Both the position numbers and the translations under genes were made by a program. A stretch of DNA of 22,127 nucleotides, from positions 1-22,127 of the forward strand of contig JBIOWF010000165.1 of the NCBI GenBank assembly GCA_044868295.1, given 5' to 3'. The notes under the pieces are model-generated. The model was not told where the DNA came from and made no database searches. It saw only the letters and a list, made by a program, of their open reading frames with translations. Below are positions 15,191 through 22,052 of the stretch, piece after piece (within the stretch, counting starts at the first letter, position 1; each line of letters begins with the position of its first letter). The DNA comes from JBIOWF01 sp044868295 (lineage in GTDB: Bacteria > Actinomycetota > Actinomycetes > Streptosporangiales > Streptosporangiaceae).

Positions 15191-16593
15191 GCGCTTACGC
15201 CCTCCTGCTCACACAACCAACCGACGATTCCCTCCACCGCATCGCGGCAGCCGCCGCACCCGGTCGTGGCCCTCGTCGCGGCGGCCACTGACTCCAGATC
15301 CCGGGCGCCGGACTCCCAGCACGCCCTGATCTGGCCTTTCGTCACGTTGTTGCACTGGCAGACCTTCGCGGAGTCCGGCATCCGCACCGGGCTCTCCGCC
15401 ACGGCGACCCCGCCGCCGGCCAGGCCCGGGAACAGCAGGCCGGCCCGGTCGCCGGGAAGCGGCCCTCCCCTGTCGTAGAGCTGGGTCAGCGTGCCCACGG
15501 CGGACGTCTCGCCCAGCAGGATCGCGCCCACCAGCCGGCCGTCGCGGATGACGAGCTTGCGGTACGTGCCGTTGTGCCGGTGGGTGAAACGGACGATCTC
15601 CGCGTCGTCCTCGGTCAGGTGCGTCTCCCCCATCGCCGCGAGCTCCACGCTCTTGGCCTTCAGCCGGGTCACCAGCCGGGAGCCGCGGTAGCGGGCCCCC
15701 TCGTCGGTTCCCGTGATCAGATCGGCCAGGACGGACGCCTGCTCCCAGGCGGGTGCGACCAGGCCGTACACCGTGCCGTCGTGCTGGGCGCACTCCCCGA
15801 TCGCGAAGATCGACGGGTCGTCCGTGCGCATCTCGTCGTCGACGACGACACCGCGCTCCACCTCGATTCCGGCGTCCCGGGCGAGGCCGACGACCGGCCG
15901 GACCCCGCACGCGAGCACCACCAGATCGCCGTCCATCACCTCGCCCGTGGACAGCTCCACTCCCGCCTCGGACACGGCGCTCACCGTCACGCCCGTGCGG
16001 ATCTCGATGCCGAGGGCGCCGAGGGTCTCCCCGAGGACCAGGCCGGCCTCCTCGTCGAGCTGACGCTCCATGAGATGCCCGGCCAGGTGCAGCAGCGTCA
16101 CCGGGAGGCCCCGCCCGGCCAGGCCGCGCGCCGCCTCGATGCCCAGCAGCCCGCCTCCGACGACCACCGCCGTCCGGGCGGACGCGGCCGCCTCCCGGAT
16201 CCGGTCGCAGTCGTCCAGGGTCCGGAACGCCGTCGCGCGCTCCGCCCCGGGAATCGGCGGCACCACCGGCTCGCTTCCCGTCGCCAGCACCAGCACGTCG
16301 TACGGCACCCGCGACCCGTCGGAGGCGACGACCGTCATGCCGTCCCGGTCGATCGCGGTGACCGAGACCCCGAGCCGGGCCGTCACGTCGTGCTCCGCGT
16401 ACCACAGCGGGTCGAGCAGCCGGACCTGGTCGGGGCTGGAGGTTCCGGCCAGCACGTTCGACAGCAGCACCCGGTTGTAGGGCTGCCAGGCCTCGGCGCC
16501 GAACACCGTGATCTGCACGTCCTTGCTCCGGGCGCGGACCTCGCCGACCAGGCGGGCGCCCGCCATCCCGTTGCCCACCACCACGAGCCTCAC
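15187..16593 (-). CDS. FAD/[2Fe-2S] oxidoreductase, NasB-like electron-transfer subunit of nitrate reductase
   Basis: This 468-residue protein is a short paralogue of the NirB front half. It has an FAD motif (VVVGNGMAGARL at 4-15), ATGS (104-107), an NAD(P)H motif GGGLLGIEAA (146-155), and a C-terminal BFD [2Fe-2S] site with C412, C414, C446 and C449 (CQCNNVTKGQ and CGGC). The sulfite/nitrite reductase domains are absent. By analogy with NasB of Bacillus it probably takes electrons from NAD(P)H and passes them to NasA, which has no such domain of its own. The start is GTG 16593, overlapping the nasA stop (GTGA); its own stop overlaps the nirB start. It could instead serve nitrite reductase; the gene order favours NasA. 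Confidence 0.9.
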   Translation of the reverse strand: MRLVVVGNGMAGARLVGEVRARSKDVQITVFGAEAWQPYNRVLLSNVLAGTSSPDQVRLLDPLWYAEHDVTARLGVSVTAIDRDGMTVVASDGSRVPYDVLVLATGSEPVVPPIPGAERATAFRTLDDCDRIREAAASARTAVVVGGGLLGIEAARGLAGRGLPVTLLHLAGHLMERQLDEEAGLVLGETLGALGIEIRTGVTVSAVSEAGVELSTGEVMDGDLVVLACGVRPVVGLARDAGIEVERGVVVDDEMRTDDPSIFAIGECAQHDGTVYGLVAPAWEQASVLADLITGTDEGARYRGSRLVTRLKAKSVELAAMGETHLTEDDAEIVRFTHRHNGTYRKLVIRDGRLVGAILLGETSAVGTLTQLYDRGGPLPGDRAGLLFPGLAGGGVAVAESPVRMPDSAKVCQCNNVTKGQIRACWESGARDLESVAAATRATTGCGGCRDAVEGIVGWLCEQEGVSA

Positions 16594-18737
16594 GCGACAC
16601 GCTCCAGTCTCACTGCGCAGATCTTGAACTCGGGCATCCGGGACATGGGGTCGAGGGCGGGATTGGTGAGCGTGTTGACGCCCTCCCAGTGGAACGGCAT
16701 GAAGACCGTGTCGGGCCGGATCGACCCGTTCACCTTGGCCACGCCTTCGGCGGCGCCACGGCGGCTCACCACGCGGACCGGCTCGCCCGGCGCGATCTCC
16801 AGGCGCTCGGCCAGATCCGGGTGGAGCTCCACGAACACCTCGGGGGACGCCAGGTTCAGCGCGCGGATCCGGCGTGTCTGCGCACCCGACTGGTAGTGCG
16901 CCAGCACCCGGCCGGTCGTCAGGTAGAAGGGGAAGTCGTCGTCGACGTCCTCACCCGCCGGGCGGTGCTCGACCGGCACGAGACGGGCACGGCCGTCCGG
17001 TGTGGCGAACCGGTCCAGAAAGGGCCGTGGCGTGCCCGGGTGCGGCTCCTCCCCGGGCGCGGCGGCGGGGCAGGGCCAGAAGACGCCGGTCTCGGCCGCG
17101 ATCCGCTCGTAGGTGATGCCCGCGTAGTCGGCGATGCCGCCGCTCGACGCCTGCCGGAGCTCGTCGAAGACCGTTCGCGGGTCTGTGGGGAACTTGTCGC
17201 CGCAGCCCAGCCGGTCGGCCAGGCCGTACAGGATCGAAAGGTCGCTGCGCACCCCCGCCGGCGGGGTGACGGCCTGGCGGCGGAGCAGGACGCGGCCCTC
17301 AAGGTTGGTCATCGTGCCGGCCTCCTCGGCCCACTGGGTGGTGGGCAGCACGACGTCGGCGAGGGCGGCGGTCTCCGACGGCACGAAGTCGGAGACCACG
17401 AGCAGGTCGAGCGCGGCCAGCCGCTCGGCGACGTGCGCCGAACGCGGCGCGGAGATCACCGGGTTGGAGCCGAACAGCAGCAGCGCCTTCGGCCCTTCAG
17501 GGGTGCCCAGCGCGTCGAGCAGCTCGTACGCGGACCGGCCGGCTCCGGGCAGGTCGCCGGGGTCGACCCCCCAGACGGCCGCGACGTGCGCCCGCGCGGC
17601 CGGGTCGTCGATCTTCCGGTAACCGGGCAGCTGGTCGGCCTTCTGGCCGTGCTCGCGGCCGCCCTGGCCGTTGCCCTGGCCGGTGACGCAGCCGTAGCCG
17701 GAGCCCTCACGACCGGGCAGGCCGAGGGTGAGGGCCAGGTTGATGAAGGCGGTGACCGTGTCGGTGCCCTTGGAGTGCTGCTCGGCGCCCCTTCCGGTAA
17801 GGATCACGGCCCGGGACGCCTCGCCCAGGATCCGGACCGCCTCGCGCATCCGCGCCACCGGAACGCCGGTGATCCGCTCCACCCGCTCGGGCCACCAGGC
17901 CGACACGGACGTACGGACCGCGTCGAAGCCGCTGGTGCGGTCGCCGATGTAGGCCAGGTCCGCGTATCCCTCGGCGATCGCGAGATGCAGCAGGCCGAGT
18001 GCGAGGGCGAGGTCGGTGCCGGGCGTCACCTGCAGGTGGAGGTCGGCGAGCTTCGCCGTCTGGGTGGTCCGCGGATCGATGACGATCAGCCGCCCCCCGT
18101 GGTCCCGCATCCTCGTCAGGTGCCGCACGAAAGGGGGCATGGTCTCCGCGACGTTGCCGCCGGCGAACAGGACCGCGTCGGCCAGGCCGATGTCCGTGAT
18201 GGGGAACGGCAGCCCGCGGTCCATCCCGAACGCCCGGTTGGCGGCGGCCGCCGCCGAGGACATGCAGAACCGGCCGTTGTAGTCGATCTGGCTGGTCCGC
18301 AGCGCCACGCGGGCGAACTTTCCGAGCTGGTATGCCTTCTCGTTGGTCAGTCCGCCACCGCCGAACACGGCCACGCCGTCCGGGCCGTGCTCCGCCTGCA
18401 CGGCCCTGATCCGGTCGGCGACGAAGTCCAGCGCCTCGTCCCAGCTCACGGGCCGGCCGTGCAGCAGCGGCGTGGTGAGCCGGTCCGGCGATGTCAGCAG
18501 TTCGGCGGACGTCCAGCCTTTCTGGCACAGGCCACCCGCGTTCGCGGGGATGTCCTCGCGCGGGGTGACGCCGATCTCCGTCACGCCCGCGGCGCGGCTG
18601 TCGGCCACGAACATGCCGCACTGCAACGCGCAGTACGGGCAGTGTGTGGCCGCGCCCACCGGAACCTGTGACATCACAGGCTCTCGAGTGGAAAGTGAGA
18701 TCGGCATGGATCCGATAGTGCGCATCGGCGGTTTCAC
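16590..18737 (-). CDS. nasA: Assimilatory nitrate reductase catalytic subunit, molybdopterin oxidoreductase
   Basis: This 715-residue enzyme reduces nitrate to nitrite with a Mo-bis-MGD cofactor. The [4Fe-4S] ligands are C33, C36, C40 and C71 (HCPYCALQCG, LCQKGW). C158 in RFCMSSA is the likely molybdenum ligand. The central region has the guanine dinucleotide segments (FAGGNVAETMP, LLLFGSNP), and the C-terminal MopB domain begins near 595 (FYLTTGRVLAHYQSG). No Tat signal is present, so it is cytoplasmic and assimilatory. No C-terminal BFD domain exists, unlike longer NasA proteins; the next gene supplies one. The start is uncertain. GTG 18737 has AGAGGGG 8 bases upstream but lies in a hairpin. 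ATG 18725, ATG 18707 and ATG 18674 (MSQVPVGAATHC) are in frame and also possible. Confidence 0.95.
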   Translation of the reverse strand: MKPPMRTIGSMPISLSTREPVMSQVPVGAATHCPYCALQCGMFVADSRAAGVTEIGVTPREDIPANAGGLCQKGWTSAELLTSPDRLTTPLLHGRPVSWDEALDFVADRIRAVQAEHGPDGVAVFGGGGLTNEKAYQLGKFARVALRTSQIDYNGRFCMSSAAAAANRAFGMDRGLPFPITDIGLADAVLFAGGNVAETMPPFVRHLTRMRDHGGRLIVIDPRTTQTAKLADLHLQVTPGTDLALALGLLHLAIAEGYADLAYIGDRTSGFDAVRTSVSAWWPERVERITGVPVARMREAVRILGEASRAVILTGRGAEQHSKGTDTVTAFINLALTLGLPGREGSGYGCVTGQGNGQGGREHGQKADQLPGYRKIDDPAARAHVAAVWGVDPGDLPGAGRSAYELLDALGTPEGPKALLLFGSNPVISAPRSAHVAERLAALDLLVVSDFVPSETAALADVVLPTTQWAEEAGTMTNLEGRVLLRRQAVTPPAGVRSDLSILYGLADRLGCGDKFPTDPRTVFDELRQASSGGIADYAGITYERIAAETGVFWPCPAAAPGEEPHPGTPRPFLDRFATPDGRARLVPVEHRPAGEDVDDDFPFYLTTGRVLAHYQSGAQTRRIRALNLASPEVFVELHPDLAERLEIAPGEPVRVVSRRGAAEGVAKVNGSIRPDTVFMPFHWEGVNTLTNPALDPMSRMPEFKICAVRLERVA

Positions 18738-18740
18738 CGC
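18728..18740 (-). promoter_or_regulatory. Hairpin over the GTG start codon of nasA
   Basis: Five bases (18728-18732) pair perfectly with 18736-18740 around a 3-base loop. The GTG at 18735-18737 sits in the stem and loop. It may lower initiation at this GTG or point to use of a downstream ATG. Confidence 0.35.
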
Positions 18741-18788
18741 TGGGTCCCCTCTGTTACCGCTGTGCTACAAGCCGCTAACCGCGCTAAC

Positions 18789-18858
18789 TCTCGCGATCCG
18801 CGAGATGTGAGAGACCGCGTCGTCTCCGAAACTCACATGTGCTGTCGCCACGTGTGAG
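18789..18858. promoter_or_regulatory. Cluster of inverted repeats upstream of nasA, candidate operator region
   Basis: Within 70 bases there are three dyads. TCTCGCG-ATC-CGCGAGA (18789-18805) is a perfect 7-bp stem. ATGTGAG (18805-18811) is mirrored by CTCACAT (18832-18838). CTCACATGT (18832-18840) is mirrored at 8 of 9 positions by ACGTGTGAG (18850-18858), with a 9-base spacer. The ACATGT core also occurs twice upstream of narK. A regulator of nitrate assimilation may bind here; a canonical GlnR box was not found. This stretch lies between the narK terminator and the nasA start, so it likely holds a separate nasA promoter. Confidence 0.45.
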
Positions 18859-18874
18859 GTGCCTCGCGACAAAG

Positions 18875-18906
18875 GAGCGGGCGCCATGCAGAGGTGGCGC
18901 CCGCTC
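18875..18906 (-). terminator. Strong hairpin terminator downstream of narK
   Basis: Twelve bases (18875-18886) pair perfectly with 18895-18906 around an 8-base loop, followed on the minus strand by CTTTGT. It begins about 20 bases after the narK stop codon. It would separate most narK transcription from the nasA operon. Confidence 0.8.
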
Positions 18907-18925
18907 ATGTCGTGTGGTGCAGCGC

Positions 18926-20287
18926 TCAGACGCGGGCCGCCGCCAGGCTCGGCGCGACGCCGACGCCCACCGTGCGGAGGTAGCAGAACCAGGTGAGGGC
19001 GAAGCAGATCGCGTAGAAGGTGGCGAAGGCGGCGATCGCCGCACCGGCTCCACCGGTGGCCGCGATCGAGGAGCCGAAGCCGCGGTTGATGAAGAAGCCG
19101 CCGAAGGCGCCGATCGCGGAGATGAACCCGATCGCGGCAGAGGAGTCGCGCTTGCCGATCCGCAGGGCCTCCTCGAAGGCCGGGGTGCCCGGCTCGACCC
19201 CTTCGGTGGCCTTGGCCCGGAAGATCGCGGGGATCATGCGGTAGGTGGAGCCGTTGCCGACACCCGCAGTCGCGACCAGCAGCATGTACGAGGCGAAGAA
19301 GAGGACGAAGTTGTGCTGCGACAGGCCCTGCCAGACGAGGAACACCGCGCCGGCCATGGCGGCGAAGTTCCAGAAGGTCACCGAGGCGCCGCCGAGCCGG
19401 TCCGCCAGCCAGCCACCGACCGGACGGATGACGGAGCCGACCAGCGGGCCGAGGAAGGCCAGCGTGACCAGCGAGGCCTGCTCGGGGAACTGCGACTTGA
19501 TGAGGAGCGGGAAGGCCGTCGAGTAGCCGATGAACGAGCCGAAGGTGCCGATGTACAGGACGGACATGATCCAGGTCTGTCCCTTGCCGGCCGCCTTCGC
19601 CATCTCCCTCGGCTGGGCCTTGGCCGAGGTCAGGTTGTCCATGAAGAAGTACGCGCCGATGGCGGCGGCCAGGATGAACGGCACCCAGAAGAGGCCCGCC
19701 GCGGCGAGGCCGAACCCGGCGATCACCAGCGGCATCAGGAGCTGCACGGAGCTGACGCCGATGTTGCCGCCGGCCGCGTTGAGGCCGAGGGCCGAGCCCT
19801 GCTTCGACTGAGGGTAGAAGTAGGTGATGTTGGCCATGCTGGAGGCGAAGTTCCCGCCGCCGAAGCCCGAGGTGACCGCGATGGCGAGGAAGACCCAGTA
19901 CGGCGTGGCGGGGTTGCTCACCGCGATCGCCAGCAGGACGGCGGGGATCAGCAGCAGGAACGCGCTGACGACGGTGAAGTTCCGGCCGCCGAACTTCGCG
20001 GGCGCGAAGGTGTAGGGGATGCGCAGGGTGGATCCCACCAGGTTGGGCAGCGCGACGATCCAGAACAGCTGGTCGGTCGAGAACTTGTAGGCGCCGAGCT
20101 TGACGGCCACGATGCTCCACACGGTCCACAGCGTGAAGCCCAGGTGCTCAGCGAAGATCGAGAAGACGAGGTTGCGACGGGCGACCTTCTTGCCGTCGTT
20201 CTCCCAGAACGCCGGGTCGTCGGGGTGCCACTCGCTGATCCAGCGACCCTTCCTCGGCGCGGTCTGCGCCATCTCGGTCACCGTCAT
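18926..20287 (-). CDS. narK: Nitrate/nitrite transporter, NarK-type major facilitator
   Basis: This 453-residue inner-membrane protein has about twelve helices and carries nitrate in, or exchanges it for nitrite. The first nitrate signature is at about 142-156 (GFGGGNFASSMANITYF) and the second at about 341-356 (AGVGNGSTYRMIPAIF). R89 (STLRIPYTF) and R288 (GSVIRPVGGWLADR) correspond to the two substrate arginines known in E. coli NarK. An N-terminal cytoplasmic segment (about 1-38, WISEWHPDDPAFWENDGKK) is typical of actinobacterial members. The start at ATG 20287 has AGGAGG four bases upstream. It precedes the nasA operon on the same strand but is separated by a strong terminator and 188 bases, so the two are probably separate units under common control. 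Confidence 0.95.
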   Translation of the reverse strand: MTVTEMAQTAPRKGRWISEWHPDDPAFWENDGKKVARRNLVFSIFAEHLGFTLWTVWSIVAVKLGAYKFSTDQLFWIVALPNLVGSTLRIPYTFAPAKFGGRNFTVVSAFLLLIPAVLLAIAVSNPATPYWVFLAIAVTSGFGGGNFASSMANITYFYPQSKQGSALGLNAAGGNIGVSSVQLLMPLVIAGFGLAAAGLFWVPFILAAAIGAYFFMDNLTSAKAQPREMAKAAGKGQTWIMSVLYIGTFGSFIGYSTAFPLLIKSQFPEQASLVTLAFLGPLVGSVIRPVGGWLADRLGGASVTFWNFAAMAGAVFLVWQGLSQHNFVLFFASYMLLVATAGVGNGSTYRMIPAIFRAKATEGVEPGTPAFEEALRIGKRDSSAAIGFISAIGAFGGFFINRGFGSSIAATGGAGAAIAAFATFYAICFALTWFCYLRTVGVGVAPSLAAARV

Positions 20288-20510
20288 CGTTCCTCCTGCG
20301 TTGTTCGGGGCCGGCTGGGGGCTGGTACCGAACGTAGGAGGGGCGCGTTACGCACTTTGACTATCTGTGACGGTGCGAGGGTTACATGTGCCGCACCCAC
20401 GAAACATGTAATCCATACGGATCACCCCCGCAACATGGTTTTAACAAAGGTTGGCGACGTACCAAGTTGGGAATTTCGTACTCGTGTCGCCGTCGCCGCG
20501 GGGAGCGTGC
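20288..20510. promoter_or_regulatory. Divergent control region between narK and the peptide deformylase gene
   Basis: This 223-base gap is AT-richer than its surroundings in its middle and serves two outward-facing genes. For narK (minus strand) a -10-like GATAGT occurs at 20360-20365, with no good -35. For the deformylase (plus strand) TTGGCG at 20451-20456 is a possible -35 with only a weak -10 after it. The notable element is the perfect inverted repeat reported separately. The pattern suits an activator-dependent narK promoter. Confidence 0.4.
20382..20411. promoter_or_regulatory. Perfect 8-bp inverted repeat, candidate operator of narK
   Basis: TTACATGT (20382-20389) is mirrored exactly by ACATGTAA (20404-20411) with a 14-base spacer. 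Each arm contains the self-palindrome ACATGT, and the two cores are 20 bases apart centre to centre, about two helical turns. It lies about 95-125 bases upstream of the narK start and next to its predicted -35 position. The same core occurs upstream of nasA. Operator function is inferred. Confidence 0.5.
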
Positions 20511-20987
20511 ATGACTGTCCGGCAGATCCGTATGTTCACCGATCCATTGCTACGCAGCGTAGCCGAGCCCGTCGTCAACTTCGACCGTTCCCTCCGTGAC
20601 CTCGTCAGATCGCTCATGGCGACCATGCGGGCCGGACCGGGCCGGGCCGGGCTGGCCGCCCCGCAGATCGGCGTCCCGCTCCGGGTCGTCGCCTTCGAGC
20701 TGGACGGCAGGGCCGGCCACATCGTCAACCCGCGGCTGGAGCTCTCCGGGCGGCGGATCCTGGCCGACGAGGCCTGCCTGTCGGCTCCGGGCAGGTGGTG
20801 CCCGCTGGAGCGGTCGTTCTCGGCCGTCGCCCGTGGCCGCGACGCGTCCGGCAAACCGGTCACCGTCCGTGCGATCGGCATGCTCGCCCGGGTCCTGCAG
20901 CACGAGGTCGACCACCTCGACGGGATCCTGTTCGTCGACCACCTGCCCGCCGAGGACCGTCAGCGTTTCCTCACCGCGATCCCCTAG
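20511..20987 (+). CDS. def: Peptide deformylase
   Basis: This 158-residue metalloenzyme removes the N-formyl group from new proteins. Motif 1 is AGLAAPQIG (46-54), with R45 where the first glycine of the usual GxGLAAPQ lies. Motif 2 is EACLS with metal ligand C89, in place of the common EGCLS. Motif 3 is QHEVDHLDG with H131, E132 and H135. All catalytic residues (Q52, C89, H131, E132, H135) are kept, so it should be active. The start is ATG 20511 with GGGGAG five bases upstream; an in-frame TTG at 20451 is rejected. It is slightly short for the family and may be one of several deformylases in the genome. It is divergent from narK; the next gene is on the same strand after 170 bases containing a palindrome. 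Confidence 0.93.
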   Translation: MTVRQIRMFTDPLLRSVAEPVVNFDRSLRDLVRSLMATMRAGPGRAGLAAPQIGVPLRVVAFELDGRAGHIVNPRLELSGRRILADEACLSAPGRWCPLERSFSAVARGRDASGKPVTVRAIGMLARVLQHEVDHLDGILFVDHLPAEDRQRFLTAIP

Positions 20988-21044
20988 GCACCGGCCGTCT
21001 CCGCTCACCAGGAGTAAGCGCGCCCAGGAGGGGGCAGCATTGAT

Positions 21045-21099
21045 CTAGTGCCGCGGCGCCAGTGCCGTGACCGCCAAGGTTTGGCGGTCGGGGCACTAG
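21045..21099. repeat. Long palindrome flanked by TA: terminator or miniature IS630-like element
   Basis: The core hairpin has 17-base arms (21061-21077 and 21081-21097) matching at 15 positions around a 3-base loop; the inner 9 bp are perfect. A second outer arm, CTAGTGCC (21045-21052), also pairs exactly with GGCACTAG (21092-21099), because AGTGCCG is repeated on the left. It starts 57 bases after the deformylase stop and has no T-run. It could end deformylase transcription. The ends (TAGTGCC and GGCACTA, each with a TA) also resemble an internally deleted element of the TA-targeting IS630 type. Confidence 0.6.
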
Positions 21100-21122
21100 C
21101 TCCTCCCAGCCGGACGTGGGGA

Positions 21123-21148
21123 CCCCGAGGATCCACGCTCGCTCGGGG
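21123..21148 (+). promoter_or_regulatory. Hairpin covering the ribosome binding site of the amidase gene
   Basis: CCCCGAG (21123-21129) pairs exactly with CTCGGGG (21142-21148). The right arm shares four bases (21145-21148) with the GGGGAGGG ribosome site (21145-21152) that precedes ATG 21158. It may limit translation unless opened. Confidence 0.35.
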
Positions 21149-21157
21149 AGGGCGGAC

Positions 21158-21964
21158 ATGTCAGCAACCACGCTGGACGGATCAGTCGACGGGCCGGTCG
21201 ATCGGGCGGTCACGCGCCGGATGTTCCTGTCGCTGGGGGGCGGCCTCGCCGGGGCCGTCCTGCTCGGCCCGCACGATGCCGCGGCGGCGGGGCCACCGCC
21301 CCAGCCGCGCGTCTATCTGCGCCACGAATGGAAGGCGATCCTGCCGAAGGTCGGAGCCAAGGTGCTCGACCGCGCGCCCAACCGGATCGTCATCCACCAC
21401 ACCGCGTCGCCCAACGGCGGCGACCTCAGCCTCGACGCGGCGTTCCGGCTGTCCCAGGCCATCCAGCGCCACCATATGCGGCGCAACGGCTGGGACGACA
21501 TCGGCGAGCAGTTCACCATAGGCCGCGGCGGCCACATCATGGAGGGCCGCAACCGCACGATGCCCGCGATCGCGCAACGGGACCACACTGTGGGCGCCCA
21601 CACGGCCGACCACAACCGGCACACGATCGGGATCGAGACCGCGGGCACGTTCATGACGGCCCTGCCGACCGAGCAGCAGACGGCCGCGCTGGCACGCTTG
21701 ATCGCCTGGCTGTGCGGCGTGTATGGTCTCGACCCCAACGTGGCGATCGTCGGCCATCGTGATCTCAACTCCACGACGTGCCCGGGAGACCGTCTCTACG
21801 GATACATCCCGGAGTTGCGCGAGAGAGTCGCCCTGCGGCTCGGCCACCGGGCGGCCCGGCTGCGGGGCATGCGCGTGGCCGTACCCGCCTCGCCGGGACC
21901 GGGGGGACCGGCCGCGCGGTTCGACCACGGACCGGCCGTCGGGCCTCGTGACATGCTCGGATGA
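21158..21964 (+). CDS. Tat-exported N-acetylmuramoyl-L-alanine amidase, PGRP family
   Basis: This 268-residue secreted enzyme is predicted to cut the amide bond between muramic acid and the stem peptide of peptidoglycan. Residues 1-45 are a Tat signal: twin arginine in TRRMFLSLGGG (19-29), hydrophobic core, and cleavage likely near DAAAAG (40-45). The amidase/PGRP domain spans about 70-235. Zinc ligands are H80 (IVIHHTAS), H200 (IVGHRDLN) and C208 (TTCPGD). At the position of the usual catalytic tyrosine (DIGYNF in most PGRPs) it has E117 (DIGEQF). The C-terminus (about 236-268) is Pro/Gly-rich and probably disordered. The start at ATG 21158 is preferred over GTG 21116 because GGGGAGGG lies 5 bases upstream. 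Role: wall turnover or attack on other bacteria; which one is not visible. Confidence 0.92.
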   Translation: MSATTLDGSVDGPVDRAVTRRMFLSLGGGLAGAVLLGPHDAAAAGPPPQPRVYLRHEWKAILPKVGAKVLDRAPNRIVIHHTASPNGGDLSLDAAFRLSQAIQRHHMRRNGWDDIGEQFTIGRGGHIMEGRNRTMPAIAQRDHTVGAHTADHNRHTIGIETAGTFMTALPTEQQTAALARLIAWLCGVYGLDPNVAIVGHRDLNSTTCPGDRLYGYIPELRERVALRLGHRAARLRGMRVAVPASPGPGGPAARFDHGPAVGPRDMLG

Positions 21965-22023
21965 TCCGGTTTGATCACGATTTGGGCACAGCGTAAACCG
22001 AAACCGTGTACTACTCGTCAGCG

Positions 22024-22052
22024 TTGACACCGAAGCACCGGCTTGTTCAGAT
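22024..22052 (+). promoter_or_regulatory. Candidate promoter reading out of the window
   Basis: A consensus -35, TTGACA (22024-22029), is followed after 17 bases by TCAGAT (22047-22052) as a weak -10. The whole tail 21965-22127 is AT-richer than the rest and has no gene. The promoter would drive a gene beyond the right edge. Confidence 0.4.

Noticed and set aside
12899..15478. 859-codon plus-strand frame opposite nirB
   Set aside because: Same shadow effect; composition is repetitive and nirB has all its catalytic residues in the opposite strand.
20340..20420. GlnR box upstream of narK
   Set aside because: GTTAC and GAAAC pentamers are present, but their spacing does not fit the n6 pattern on either strand.
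20451..20510. Upstream TTG start for the deformylase
   Set aside because: The added 20 residues lack family similarity and have no ribosome site, while ATG 20511 has GGGGAG at a good distance.
18839..20599. 586-codon plus-strand frame across narK and its promoter
   Set aside because: It runs antisense through narK and through the divergent promoter, and has no recognisable domain.
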